Notes: a model not told the origin generated them from the letters alone. A stretch of 64,000 nucleotides of DNA from Methanoculleus frigidifontis (GCF_030464345.1 NZ_VCYH01000006.1:62001-126000); one strand, 5' to 3'; counted from the stretch's first letter, positions 34,317 to 43,592 are shown. Numbers and translations: made by a program.

Positions 34317-36194
34317 TTATACCGGCCGCAGACGGATCGTCTCTCCTTCGTTGTACCGCTTGATCATCTCCTGGGCGATGGTGCTGTTCTTGGCGAGCAG
34401 GATATCGCCGTCATCGTTGACCGTCGCCGTGAAGAGATACTCCTTGCCGGCGAAGACATCGACGATCTTTCCTTTGTGTTCGGGGGAGATGATCGTCAGC
34501 TGCTTCTTGTCGATGCGGATCCGAATACCGCTGCTGACCTGCATCTCCTCCTCTGCCGGTCTCTTCGTCTCAAGCTCGCTCCGAGGTCTGATATCGATCC
34601 CGATACCGAGCTTGTTCACGATTGCCGCAACGTTTTTGCCGCCCTTTCCAATCGCGGCGGGGACATCCTTGTCCTCGATATAGACGACTGCTTTGTTGTC
34701 GCTCACGATCCGGACCTCGATCGGGCCTTCGGTATATCTCCCGATCTCGCGCTGGATCTCCTTCTCAGCCAGCCGCCATGAAACGTTCTCTTCCGGCTCC
34801 TGCGCTTCTACGGTCGGTTTCTGGGGTTCTTCAGGCGTTTCAGCCCCCTTTCCGATCGACATCACGATCGTCTCGCCTTCGTAGCGGAAGATCTCAATCT
34901 CCACGCTGCGCCTGCTATGCTCCCGCACCACGACGACCGGGCGCATGTGCATCTCGCCCGACAGCCCTTCGGGAACCTTGATGGTCAGTTCGAGATCGTA
35001 GATCTTGGCGATCTCACCCTTCAGGACGAAGATGATCGTATTGATGATCTGCGGCAGAACACTGTAATCGACACGGTCGCAGAAGCGCTGCAGGGCGTCG
35101 GCAACGCCCTGGGCATGCACGATGCCGACCATACCCATTCCCGCAAGCCGCAGATCCGCAAAGACGCTGAAATCCTCACTCTTTCGAAGCTCGTCGAAGA
35201 CGACGTAGTCCGGGCGGACGAGGAGGAGCACCTCGGCGGTATTCGTCATGCTCCCGTCGAGGGCCGCGTACTGGGTGATGTGATCGGGCACCTGCAGGTC
35301 TCGCGGAGCCTCCATCGTCTTGATGATGGCGTCGTTGTCGGCGAGGAAGGTTGCGATGCTCTGTGCCAGCGTCGTCTTGCCCGTTCCCGGCGGTCCGGCG
35401 ATGAGCACCCCTCTGCGGTCTCCGAGGATACGCCGTTTGATCTCGGGCGCCATGTTATAATCGTCGAGCGAGACGTCGATGAGCGGACGGACTGCCGTGA
35501 TCTCCATACCGTCGGAGAACGGCCGTCTTGCGATGGAGATCCGCAGGGATCCGATCTGCACCACGGTGATGCCGCGCTTCTCCACTTCGATGAAGCCGTC
35601 GGGATCGCGCTTTGCCCGCTCCAGAATCTCCTGAGCCATATATCTGAGTTCGTGCTCGGAGAGCGGTGCATCCCTGAGGGTGACGAGCCGCATCTCTTTC
35701 AGTTTGCCCTTCCGTGCGATCGGGGGAACCCTCTCTTTGAGGGTGATCGCGATCGTCTCCTCGTCGAAGAACTGGTCGATTGAGAGTGGAGAGAAGTCTC
35801 CTATCTGCGGCCGGAGGTAGAGGACGTCGAGCCCCTTTGCCTTCGCAACCTCCGCCTGCACGAGATCGCTTGTGATGAACTTGGCCTCGTACTGGTGGGC
35901 GACACTGCGGATCAGCGCGTCGATCTCACCGCCGCTCGAGAGCTTCACCTGTTCCAGGCTCGGCCGCTCACCGGCGAACTTCAGTTCGATGAGCCCTTCG
36001 CCCGTCATTTTATAGAGTTCCTGGAGCTCGTTGAGCCCTGAAAAACCGATCTCCCGTCCCTGGTTCGCCTGAGCCTCGAGCTCCGCGACAACCGCTTCGG
36101 GGATAATTATTGTTGCGCCTCTATATTCACCATTTTTTATCATTGAGGTGATGCGCCCGTCTATCACGACGCTTGTATCGGGTACAATTTTCAT
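34317..36194 (-). CDS. PIN-domain, RecA-like ATPase and KH-domain protein (PINA-like)
   Basis: A 625-residue protein with three modules. Residues 1-135 form a PIN domain (VPDTSVVIDGRIT, acidic Asp6, EAVVAELE, GGEIDALI, ITSDL). Residues about 220-470 form a hexameric secretion-type ATPase with Walker A GPPGTGKTT (266-274), DYVVFDELRKSEDF as Walker B and GMVGIVHAQG. A KH domain follows near 500-560 (DVPAAIGKGGKNVAAIVNKLGI), then a TRAM/OB-like C-terminus. This matches archaeal PINA, described in Sulfolobus as a Holliday-junction-associated ATPase. GGTGAT lies 7 nt before ATG 36194. Role in repair or RNA handling is inferred from the family. Confidence 0.92.
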   Translation of the reverse strand: MKIVPDTSVVIDGRITSMIKNGEYRGATIIIPEAVVAELEAQANQGREIGFSGLNELQELYKMTGEGLIELKFAGERPSLEQVKLSSGGEIDALIRSVAHQYEAKFITSDLVQAEVAKAKGLDVLYLRPQIGDFSPLSIDQFFDEETIAITLKERVPPIARKGKLKEMRLVTLRDAPLSEHELRYMAQEILERAKRDPDGFIEVEKRGITVVQIGSLRISIARRPFSDGMEITAVRPLIDVSLDDYNMAPEIKRRILGDRRGVLIAGPPGTGKTTLAQSIATFLADNDAIIKTMEAPRDLQVPDHITQYAALDGSMTNTAEVLLLVRPDYVVFDELRKSEDFSVFADLRLAGMGMVGIVHAQGVADALQRFCDRVDYSVLPQIINTIIFVLKGEIAKIYDLELTIKVPEGLSGEMHMRPVVVVREHSRRSVEIEIFRYEGETIVMSIGKGAETPEEPQKPTVEAQEPEENVSWRLAEKEIQREIGRYTEGPIEVRIVSDNKAVVYIEDKDVPAAIGKGGKNVAAIVNKLGIGIDIRPRSELETKRPAEEEMQVSSGIRIRIDKKQLTIISPEHKGKIVDVFAGKEYLFTATVNDDGDILLAKNSTIAQEMIKRYNEGETIRLRPV

Positions 36195-36218
36195 AAAAAT
36201 ATCACCATATAGTTGAGG

Positions 36219-36584
36219 TCATTCACCCTTATTAGCATATACCTTCTCTGGATCAAAGACTCTCCCGGATATCTCTTCTCCGCCAATGGTTCTGTAGAAA
36301 CAACTCATATGACCCGTATGGCAGGCCGCGCCCTGCTGCTCCACCTGGTAGAGGATGGTATCTTCGTCGCAGTCGACGAGTATTCGGATGACCCGCTGAA
36401 CGTGGCCGCTCTCCTCGCCTTTCTTCCAGAGTTTTCTCCTGCTCCTGCTGTAGTAGTGTGCATACCCCGTATCCCTGGTGAGCCTGAGTGCCTCTTTGTC
36501 TGCGTATGCCAGCATGAGTACCTCGCGGGTGGCGCTGTCCTGGACAATCACCGGTATCGGCCCGCTGTCAAAGTTGATCGCCAT
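36219..36584 (-). CDS. hisI: Phosphoribosyl-AMP cyclohydrolase
   Basis: A 121-residue stand-alone HisI that opens the purine ring of phosphoribosyl-AMP in histidine synthesis. It has [39 protein letters not shown] and the metal-binding [26 protein letters not shown]; Asp71, Asp73, Asp75 and the two Cys fit the zinc/magnesium sites. The HisE domain is absent. The gene begins 7 bases after the prepilin peptidase stop and ends 24 bases before the PINA-like start, so the three form a tight operon of unrelated functions. Confidence 0.95.
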   Translation of the reverse strand: MAINFDSGPIPVIVQDSATREVLMLAYADKEALRLTRDTGYAHYYSRSRRKLWKKGEESGHVQRVIRILVDCDEDTILYQVEQQGAACHTGHMSCFYRTIGGEEISGRVFDPEKVYANKGE

Positions 36585-36591
36585 ATATGTA

Positions 36592-37377
36592 TCACATTCC
36601 TGCCAGAGTTTTCATAATCCAGTAGAGGATATCCCCAATGAAGAGCGCTGTCATGAATCCTGCCGTGATCGGGATGATGAACGGTATGCCGTACGAGATC
36701 CATACCCGTCCGGCCTTCCGGTAGAGTGCGAGCTCCTCCCGGTGCTCTTCGGGGTGCAGCCGGAGGTCCTTTGTATACCGGCGCCCCTTTCCCGATGCCA
36801 TCCGCCGGAGCGTCTCGGCAAACCCGACGAACCGTCGTTCTACGATCCCGTCTCTCTCTTCGATATCTTCCATCACAAACCCGAAGACGTTCTGGATGTT
36901 CCTGCCGTCGACGGGAAACCCGAGAAACAGATACGGGAGCGGTGCACGGTTCCCCTCTGCAATATTCCGGAGAAAGAGCGCCACCGGGGCGACGATATTG
37001 AGGATGACGGCGTTTGCAAGTACGGTGAATGGGAAGAATGCGTGCGGTGGAATGCCGAGGAGGGGTTCGACCGGAAAGAACGGCATCGCCGCGGTAATGA
37101 CGATCAGGGCGTATGCATCTGCTCCCCCGAACATGTTGAGGGCTGCAAACGCGTAAAAAAATCCGCAGAACAGGGCGACTATGATGATATACGCAATGCC
37201 CGTCCGCCAGTCTGCAAGGATTGCCTGGCCGTAGATCAGGATGGCCATCGGTGCGGCAACAAGCAGCGCGGGCCGCCAGGTTTTGTGCGGCACGCGTCGC
37301 TCCTTCAGGTCCCGGTATGAGGCGTAAAGGAGGGTGATGCCGAAAGCAACTGCTGTGATCACGAGAGGCAGAATCAT
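36592..37377 (-). CDS. A24 family prepilin peptidase
   Basis: A 261-residue membrane aspartyl protease that cleaves leader peptides of archaeal type IV pilin-like proteins. Two catalytic aspartates are visible: Asp23 in [14 protein letters not shown] and Asp86 in [13 protein letters not shown], corresponding to the GxGD-type motif (here GGAD). Around six to seven membrane helices are present, with a cytosolic loop ([25 protein letters not shown]). The divergent neighbour cluster of secretion ATPase and two TadC proteins is the natural partner. It is first in its operon, upstream of hisI. Confidence 0.88.
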   Translation of the reverse strand: MILPLVITAVAFGITLLYASYRDLKERRVPHKTWRPALLVAAPMAILIYGQAILADWRTGIAYIIIVALFCGFFYAFAALNMFGGADAYALIVITAAMPFFPVEPLLGIPPHAFFPFTVLANAVILNIVAPVALFLRNIAEGNRAPLPYLFLGFPVDGRNIQNVFGFVMEDIEERDGIVERRFVGFAETLRRMASGKGRRYTKDLRLHPEEHREELALYRKAGRVWISYGIPFIIPITAGFMTALFIGDILYWIMKTLAGM

Positions 37378-37694
37378 GGGACGAGTAGAATATGTGTCTT
37401 GGAGGTCTTATGTCTGGCGATTTCACCGCGTACGGCGGTCGGATGAACCGGGATTCAGGTGCTTCGGGGGCGGTCCTGCGGCAGCGCGGAAGGAGGCGCC
37501 CCGAATGGTATCCTGATGGGGTCGTCTCACGGCAATCGATCAGCGAAACCGTCCGTTTCGCCGTTATTTTTTGAATATCGTGCTCTATGGTGCTGTTGAT
37601 GACGCGTAAATTATTAATAATTGTATATTGATTTGGTAATGTGGCTGCTGCTCTCAGGTGGGAGCGGTGTGTACACATACATTTGACGGTTTCG
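37378..37694. other. Divergent promoter region of the pilus locus
   Basis: The 317-base gap between the prepilin peptidase and the pilus gene at 37695 includes an AT-rich block at 37590-37640. It holds a perfect 14-bp palindrome, AATTATTAATAATT (37609-37622), and TTGTATATTG just right of it. The spacing suits promoter elements for the plus-strand operon. No gene is visible, and the open frames here are poor in coding character. Confidence 0.45.
37609..37622. promoter_or_regulatory. 14-bp perfect palindrome, possible operator
   Basis: AATTATTAATAATT is a self-complementary 14-mer located about 73 bases before the first gene of the pilus operon, adjacent to a TATA-like TTGTATATTG. A dimeric regulator could bind it, although an AT-rich palindrome can also occur by chance. 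Confidence 0.4.
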
Positions 37695-38333
37695 ATGGAT
37701 ATACATGGTCTTATAGATGAAATTATCCGGCAATCGACGTATCTTGGGAATTTCACCCTTGACGAGCTGCTGCACTATTCTGCCGGGCAGAACTTCGGCG
37801 GTTTCGGCATATCGGAGAGAGGCGACACGACGTTTATGCTGGCCATAGTGGGCGGCGAACCTGAGGGGGCTCTCTTTGTTGATGCGAAAGGATCCCTCTT
37901 CGGGGACAAGGCGATCTACCAGCTTGAAGGGTCGGAGGAGTTCCGGCTCTACAAAGCAGCTCCACTCATAATCGACGCACTGGTTTCCCGGTGTCGGGTG
38001 TATGACCGCAGCCATATAAAACAGGGGGGCCTGGCGGACATACCCACGATTGCTACCGGTACCAAGCAGCGAATAGGGGTGCTCTGCCTGACCGTGGTCG
38101 ATCGCCAGAACCCTGTAGCAGGGGTTCACGTCTCAATCAGAAAGGGAAAACTCGTACTCGCCACGGACGTAACGACGTCCAGCGGGCGTGCCTGTTTCAA
38201 ACTGTTGAACGGGCGATATATCTGTGTTATATCCGGAAAATCCGGCGATTTCAGCCGTTTTGTGGTGGATTTCTCGGACGCGAAGCACGAATCGATTGTC
38301 GATATCGGGGGCACATTATATGAGAGCAAGTGA
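37695..38333 (+). CDS. Pilus-operon protein of unknown function
   Basis: A 212-residue protein that begins MDIHGLIDEIIRQSTYLGNF. The N-terminal part (FTLDELLHYSAGQNFGGFGISERG through LFVDAKGSLFGDKAIYQ) looks like a small ligand or roadblock-like domain, and the C-terminal part (about 130-212, GVLCLTVVDRQNPVAGVHVSIRKGKLV, TTSSGRACFKLLNGRYICVI) resembles a carboxypeptidase-regulatory-like beta-sandwich. No signal peptide. The stop overlaps the ATPase start by 14 bases, so it belongs to the same operon and is probably stoichiometrically coupled. Start at ATG 37695 is preferred over a longer frame from 37641. Confidence 0.75.
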   Translation: MDIHGLIDEIIRQSTYLGNFTLDELLHYSAGQNFGGFGISERGDTTFMLAIVGGEPEGALFVDAKGSLFGDKAIYQLEGSEEFRLYKAAPLIIDALVSRCRVYDRSHIKQGGLADIPTIATGTKQRIGVLCLTVVDRQNPVAGVHVSIRKGKLVLATDVTTSSGRACFKLLNGRYICVISGKSGDFSRFVVDFSDAKHESIVDIGGTLYESK

Positions 38334-41016
38334 TGACGCAGAAGACGAATTAATAGCGGCGGTCAGGAGTGTTCTCGCACAGAATGCCGTGAAAGGCGAG
38401 GAGAGCGACCTTTCCGCCAAAGAATCCGGGAGTGAAGAGGGAGAGGCTCCGCCGGTCGATAAGGATTCCACCGGTAAAAAGCCCTCCCCTCCCCCGGCCA
38501 TGGAGAGGGCGAATTTTCGATCCATCGTTGATTCTGTTCTTGCCAAATCTGCTGCCGGGCTGCAGGGCGATCCCGTTGCAGATGCGAGTCCGGCGAACGG
38601 TGACGCCGACGGTGAGGAGGCGAGCGGCAGGAGACGGTCTGTAGGGCGTATTCCGCCGTCTTCGCCGGAGACACGCGGCGAGGAGGATTGCCGGGGCGCC
38701 GTCCCGGAGGTCTCCGGAGACGCCGCTCCCTCATCCGCCGAAAAGAGAAGTTTTCGATCTATCGTTGGTTCCGCCCGTGCCTTCTCTGGTGCAGGTACTT
38801 CTCCCGGAGAGGGCAATGCCGGTGCCGCAGAAGTTCCGGACAGGGCGGACCCTCCAGAGCAGGTCACGCCTCCTCCCCCGGAGAGAGGAGACGAGGGGAG
38901 ATCGAAGAGCCCGCAAGAGGCCGCTTCTCCGGCCGGTGTCCGGCCGCCGTCTCCGCCGTTTGCCCGGAAGAGGAGCTTTCGGTCGATCGTTGATTCCGTT
39001 CTTTCCCAGTCCGCCGGGGATTTCGATGAACCGGCTGTTCCGTCTGAAGCTCCGGAGCCAAAGGCCGATCCTGAGATGAAGGGCGATCCCGGCACCGGGG
39101 CGGGCGACGGTATTCTGAACCGGGCAAGGAACATCAAACGTTCGTCTCCTGCTCCCGAGAACGTGGACGACGAAGAGGCCGGGGTGATCTCGGTCGATGA
39201 ACTCGGTCACCTCGCCGACCTGATCCTCCCGAAGAGCGCGACGTTCGATATCGACGAGCTGCAGATCAGCAGAAACATTCACCACTTTGAGTTCGCTGAA
39301 GATGCCCGGGTTGCGTCCGAGTTTGACGACATATTTTCCCGGACGTTCTCTGCAACGGCGATCAGTGAAGCGGCAGAGGGGGCTGTCGCAGTTCCTGACG
39401 ATACGGAGCAGTCACGGTTCGGTAGACTCCGCAAGGTGCGCCTGCCGAAGATCCGGCAGATCGTGGAGGAGTACGATCCGGCGGTGCACGGGCCGCTCGT
39501 CGATCTCTCCTTCAGGCCGCCGGTCGGCGTTGAGGAGATTGAGGCCTACGCCGTGAATGAACCCTATGCGTATATCCGGGTGATCTACGACAGCGCATCC
39601 CACGAGTACACCTACACGGTCATCGAACCGGTGCTCAATCCCGCTGAGATGGAACTTCTGGGCGAGATCAAAGAGCGTCTCTTTGAGACGCTGGACATCT
39701 CCGCCCGGGATATGACCCGGAAGACCGCCCGAAAAGCCCTCCGGGATGCATCAGACAGCATCATCGGCGATTACGGGATCAAGCTTTCGCCTGCGGAGCG
39801 GGAAAAGATCCTCTACAATGTCGAGAGGGAATTCCTCGGCGACGGACTCATCGATGCGATCATGCACGACAAATACATCGAGGATATCTCGTGCGACGGC
39901 GTGAACAGTACGATCTTCGTCTACCACACGACCTATGAGTCGATGAAGACCAGCCTGTCGTACCGGAGTTCGGCCTCACTCGATTCATTCGTTACGAAGC
40001 TCGCACAGCGTGCGGGAAAATATATCTCCATTGCAGAGCCGATGCTCGATGCCACTATGGGTGACGGTTCGCGTATCCAGATGACGCTCGGGTCGGAGGT
40101 CACCGCTCACGGTTCGACCTTCACCATCCGGAAGTTCCGGGAAGAGCCGATCACGCCGACCGACCTTATCGAGTGGCATACCTTCTCTCCGCTCGGGATC
40201 GCGTTCCTCTGGCTCGCGGTCGAGAGCGGCAAATCATGCATCTTTGCCGGTGGAACCGCATCGGGGAAGACCACGACGCTCAACGCGATATCGCTCTTTA
40301 TCCCGCCGATGGCGAAGATTGTCACGCTCGAGGATACCCGCGAGCTGAAACTTCCACACCCGAACTGGATCCCAAGCATCACCCGCGACTCCTTCGCGAG
40401 CGATGGGCGGGGAGAGATCGACATGTACGAACTGCTCCGTGCCGCGCTCCGGCAGCGCCCCGAGTATATTCTGGTCGGTGAGGTGCGCGGCAAGGAGGCG
40501 CTGACGCTTTTCCAGGCGATGAGCACCGGTCACGTCACCTATGCGACGATGCACGCAGACTCGGTGGCGAGTGCCGTTCACCGTCTTGAAAATCCTCCGA
40601 TAAGCGTACCGCGGAACATGCTCTCTGCTCTGAACCTGATCTCCATCCAGGTGCAGGGGCGGGTCGGCGGCCAGCGGATCCGCCGGAACAAACAGCTCAT
40701 CGAAGTGCTGGACATCGACCCGAGGACGAACGAACTGATCACCAACGAGGTCTTCCGGTGGCACCCGTCCACCGATGAGATCCGCTACTCCGGCAAGTCC
40801 TACATCCTCGAGCAGATTATGGAGGATCGCGGCTGGGGCGAAGAGAGAATGCGGGAGGAGCTGAAACGAAGGCAGGAAGTGCTTGAGTGGATGCGGCTTC
40901 AGAAGATCCGGCACTATACGGACGTCTCGAAGATCCTGATCTCGTATTTCCGTGATCCGGAAGCGATCATCCAGCGTGTGCGAACGGATCTCTACGGCGA
41001 AGGGGGCGGGGCATGA
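38320..41016 (+). CDS. Type IV pilus/TadA-family secretion ATPase with long N-terminal repeat region
   Basis: An 898-residue ATPase that powers filament assembly. The core (about 370-898) has Walker A GGTASGKTT (644-652, Lys650), VTLEDTRELKLPHPNWI, the Walker B stretch LVGEVRGKEAL, MSTGHVTYATMHADS with its His residues, and GRVGGQRIRRNK. Residues about 1-270 form a disordered Pro/Glu/Ser-rich extension holding three spaced copies of a helix-like motif: NFRSIVDSVLAKSAAG (65-80), SFRSIVGSARAFSGAG (144-159) and SFRSIVDSVLSQSAGD (219-234), plus a degenerate copy near 11-24. The start is ATG 38320. Followed at a 4-base overlap by the first TadC gene. Confidence 0.93.
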   Translation: MRASDDAEDELIAAVRSVLAQNAVKGEESDLSAKESGSEEGEAPPVDKDSTGKKPSPPPAMERANFRSIVDSVLAKSAAGLQGDPVADASPANGDADGEEASGRRRSVGRIPPSSPETRGEEDCRGAVPEVSGDAAPSSAEKRSFRSIVGSARAFSGAGTSPGEGNAGAAEVPDRADPPEQVTPPPPERGDEGRSKSPQEAASPAGVRPPSPPFARKRSFRSIVDSVLSQSAGDFDEPAVPSEAPEPKADPEMKGDPGTGAGDGILNRARNIKRSSPAPENVDDEEAGVISVDELGHLADLILPKSATFDIDELQISRNIHHFEFAEDARVASEFDDIFSRTFSATAISEAAEGAVAVPDDTEQSRFGRLRKVRLPKIRQIVEEYDPAVHGPLVDLSFRPPVGVEEIEAYAVNEPYAYIRVIYDSASHEYTYTVIEPVLNPAEMELLGEIKERLFETLDISARDMTRKTARKALRDASDSIIGDYGIKLSPAEREKILYNVEREFLGDGLIDAIMHDKYIEDISCDGVNSTIFVYHTTYESMKTSLSYRSSASLDSFVTKLAQRAGKYISIAEPMLDATMGDGSRIQMTLGSEVTAHGSTFTIRKFREEPITPTDLIEWHTFSPLGIAFLWLAVESGKSCIFAGGTASGKTTTLNAISLFIPPMAKIVTLEDTRELKLPHPNWIPSITRDSFASDGRGEIDMYELLRAALRQRPEYILVGEVRGKEALTLFQAMSTGHVTYATMHADSVASAVHRLENPPISVPRNMLSALNLISIQVQGRVGGQRIRRNKQLIEVLDIDPRTNELITNEVFRWHPSTDEIRYSGKSYILEQIMEDRGWGEERMREELKRRQEVLEWMRLQKIRHYTDVSKILISYFRDPEAIIQRVRTDLYGEGGGA

Positions 41017-41936
41017 ACACCTTTGAGCGGTTCTGCTTCAATCTCGTCGGCACGCAGATGAAGGACAAGCGGGGGGACTACCTCAAGTTGCGCAACGACC
41101 TGATGAGCGCCCGCATGCGTACGCCGTTTGAGGCCTACATGGCTACCGCGTATATCTCCTCGATCGCGGTCGGCCTGATTGCGGCCGTGCTGATCGGCCT
41201 TTTCACGTTCCTCTTCAGGATCCCGGAGATGATCACCTACCGGGGTGCGGTGCCGGAGTTTCTCTACGTGCTCTCCGACTACCGTCTCATACTCGGTACG
41301 CTCATCATCACCGCCTTCTCACTCGCGGTATTCGGCGGGGTAACCTACCTGGTCTTCCTGATCTATCCCGGGATCGCTGCGGGCGAACGGCGGCGGAACA
41401 TCGACGCCACGCTGCCCTATGCGATCAACTACGTCACGGCGATGTCGACGGCGGGCATCACGCCCGACGAGGTCTTCCGCCTCCTCGGGGAGAGCAGGAT
41501 CTACGGGGAGAGTGCCGTGGAGGCGCGCTACATCGCACGTGAGATCGATTTTTTCGGCAAAGATCTCCTCGACGCTCTCCGTTCGGTCTCCATGGTGACG
41601 CCGAGCGACCGGATGAAGGAGTTTCTGCAGGGGGCGGTGGCGGCCATCTCCAGTGGGAGCAATCTCACCGAGTACTTCCGCACGAAGGCCCGCCAGTACT
41701 CGCTCGAGAATAACCAGCAGCAGAAGGCGTTCCTGGAGACGCTCGGGCTGATCGCCGAGTCGTATGTCACGGCCATGGTCGCCGGCATGCTGTTTCTGAT
41801 CATCCTGCAGTCGATCATGACGATCCTCTCGGGGGACAGCGACCCGTTCTTCCTGTACGTGATCATCTACATGATCATCCCGTTCGGGAGCCTGATGTTC
41901 GTCATTCTGATCAGCTCGATGACCCCGGAGGTGTGA
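41013..41936 (+). CDS. Type II secretion F-domain (TadC/FlaJ-like) membrane protein 1
   Basis: A 307-residue platform protein of the archaeal pilus machine. Hydrophobic segments lie at about 40-67, 88-120, 247-271 and 278-301; the cytosolic T2SSF domain has ATLPYAINYVTAMSTAGITPDEVFRLLGE and SRSVSMVTPSDRMKEFLQGAVAAISSGSNLTEYF-type sequence. It interacts with the ATPase encoded just before; the two overlap by 4 bases (ATGA). It pairs with a second F protein, as in Tad-like systems that need two. Substrate pilins are not in this window. Confidence 0.9.
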   Translation: MNTFERFCFNLVGTQMKDKRGDYLKLRNDLMSARMRTPFEAYMATAYISSIAVGLIAAVLIGLFTFLFRIPEMITYRGAVPEFLYVLSDYRLILGTLIITAFSLAVFGGVTYLVFLIYPGIAAGERRRNIDATLPYAINYVTAMSTAGITPDEVFRLLGESRIYGESAVEARYIAREIDFFGKDLLDALRSVSMVTPSDRMKEFLQGAVAAISSGSNLTEYFRTKARQYSLENNQQQKAFLETLGLIAESYVTAMVAGMLFLIILQSIMTILSGDSDPFFLYVIIYMIIPFGSLMFVILISSMTPEV

Positions 41937-41937
41937 T

Positions 41938-42981
41938 ATGAGGTTCAAAGATGTCATGGATAACTTCCTGAACCGCGGGCAGACCCGGAGCGACGATCTC
42001 CCTGCTCCCGAGCTCGATACGATCGAACGCCATCAGCAGAATATCTTCGATAAGATCGAGTACCAGCGGAAATATCGTGTCGGTTTCGGCCGGTTTGTGA
42101 AAGATCCGGTGAAGTACCTCGTCGAAAACCCGGTGAATGTCCTCTTCATCTCCGTGCCGATTGCCCTTCTGGTGCTCCTCGGCGGGTTCATTAGCATGAT
42201 TGCGTCCTACGGCTTCTCGGTGCTCTTCTCGACGACGATGATCGATGACGTCGCCGTCTTTGCACTGCTCATCGCCATCGTTCCGCTTGCGCTGCTCGAT
42301 CTCAAGGAGTCGCGACGCGTCAGCAGTGTCGAGGAGTCGCTCCCGAACTTCTTCCGTGATGTTGCCGGGATGAACGACTCGGGCATGACGCTGCCGCATG
42401 CCATCCGCATCGTATCGGAGGGGGAGTATGGTGCTCTCACGCCCTATATCCGCAAGCTCGACAAGGAGATGTCATGGAGCGTACCGTTCGTGGATGCCAT
42501 ACGGCGGTTCGGCGAGCTGGTGCACACGCCGCTTGCGGCACGGAGCGTCGACCTGATCGCCCACGCCAGCGCAGCCGGCGGTGATGTCTCCGAGGTGCTG
42601 CGGGCTGCGGCAAACGACGCGTACGAGTTCTATAATCTCAAATCCGAACGGCAGAGCAGCATGCTGATCTACATGGTCATCATCCTGATGTCGTTCGTCG
42701 TCTTCCTCTTCGTCATCGCCGTCCTCTCGAGTACGTTCCTCGCCACCATGGCGGAAGCAGGCTCTGCGGTCAGTGCATCGGGAGCGGCGGCTGCCGGCAA
42801 TTTTATGGGCGGCGTCGACCTCTTCCTCTACAACCGGCTCTTTGCGCACGCCGCCCTGATCCAGGGTTTCTTCTCCGGCCTTGCCGCGGGAGTCATGGGC
42901 GAGGGGCGGATGGTTGCGGGGCTGAAGTACTCCGCCCTGATGGTGCTCGTCGCCTGGATTGCGTTCCGGTTCCTGATATAA
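41938..42981 (+). CDS. Type II secretion F-domain (TadC/FlaJ-like) membrane protein 2
   Basis: The second platform protein, 347 residues. It has hydrophobic segments at about 67-92, 100-120, 241-270 and 290-345, and the F-domain block VEESLPNFFRDVAGMNDSGMTLPHAIRIV followed by SAAGGDVSEVLRAAANDAYEF. It is longer than the first protein because of an N-terminal soluble arm of about 60 residues (RGQTRSDDLPAPELDTIERHQ). It begins 1 base after the preceding stop, and a terminator hairpin follows at 42992-43017. Confidence 0.9.
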   Translation: MRFKDVMDNFLNRGQTRSDDLPAPELDTIERHQQNIFDKIEYQRKYRVGFGRFVKDPVKYLVENPVNVLFISVPIALLVLLGGFISMIASYGFSVLFSTTMIDDVAVFALLIAIVPLALLDLKESRRVSSVEESLPNFFRDVAGMNDSGMTLPHAIRIVSEGEYGALTPYIRKLDKEMSWSVPFVDAIRRFGELVHTPLAARSVDLIAHASAAGGDVSEVLRAAANDAYEFYNLKSERQSSMLIYMVIILMSFVVFLFVIAVLSSTFLATMAEAGSAVSASGAAAAGNFMGGVDLFLYNRLFAHAALIQGFFSGLAAGVMGEGRMVAGLKYSALMVLVAWIAFRFLI

Positions 42982-43264
42982 TCCGGGCCTTCCCGGGGCA
43001 TCTCTGTCCCGGGTTTTGGCCGTGCTCTTTTTCACGGTCGCCCGTATCCGGTCATGGTGCGGCGCAGATATGCCGGACGTCACACCCGGGGTGCACACCC
43101 GGCCAATACGGAGCCGGACTTCTGGGGTCTGTTCGGAAAAAGAGTAGAGGGACTGTGTATTCTAGTCCGGGACGGCATCGGCGGGCGATACAGGACTCTT
43201 GGCATATGTACATCTGGCAAAAAGAATGAGAACGCAGCCCCGGGAAAGAGGCTGGTCGTGGGAT
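42982..43264. other. Intergenic spacer between pilus operon and SUI1 gene
   Basis: 283 bases between convergent genes. Besides the terminator hairpin it holds a second small inverted repeat (CGTGCTCTTTTTCACG). No credible gene is seen. Confidence 0.4.
42992..43017 (+). terminator. Terminator after the pilus operon
   Basis: CCCGGG (42992-42997) pairs with CCCGGG (43008-43013) over a 10-base loop and is followed by TTTT (43014-43017), 10 bases after the stop of the second TadC gene. Confidence 0.5.
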
Positions 43265-43570
43265 TCAACTGATATTATCCAGACTGTACCCCTTCTGGGT
43301 CAGCAAGTCCTTGACCCGCTCCCGGTGATTGCCCTGCAGCTCGATGGAGCTGTTCTTGACGGTGCCGCCGCAGGCGAGTTTTCCTTTCAGGTATTTTGTG
43401 AGTTCTTCCAGGTCGATGTCGTAGGGATCGAGGCCCTCGATGACAGTTACCTCTTTTCCATACCGGCGCCTGTTTATTTTCACAGTGATTCTCTGCTGCT
43501 CTTTTGCAACTTCTTCACAAATACACAGTTCTCTTGGCAGTCCGCATTTCGGACATATCCCACCATTCAT
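43265..43570 (-). CDS. Translation initiation factor eIF1/SUI1
   Basis: A 101-residue archaeal SUI1/aIF1 protein. A short zinc-binding-like N-terminus ([16 protein letters not shown], Cys5, 8, 13, 15) precedes the SUI1 fold with [32 protein letters not shown] and [15 protein letters not shown]. It monitors start-codon recognition on the 30S subunit. The start is ATG 43570; upstream in-frame residues overlap the ribonucleotide reductase gene in another frame and look untranslated. A TATA box lies at 43593-43604 on the minus strand, so the mRNA is nearly leaderless or has a 5' end of a few bases. Confidence 0.93.
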   Translation of the reverse strand: MNGGICPKCGLPRELCICEEVAKEQQRITVKINRRRYGKEVTVIEGLDPYDIDLEELTKYLKGKLACGGTVKNSSIELQGNHRERVKDLLTQKGYSLDNIS

Positions 43571-43592
43571 TACAATGTACCTTTCAGCTCTC

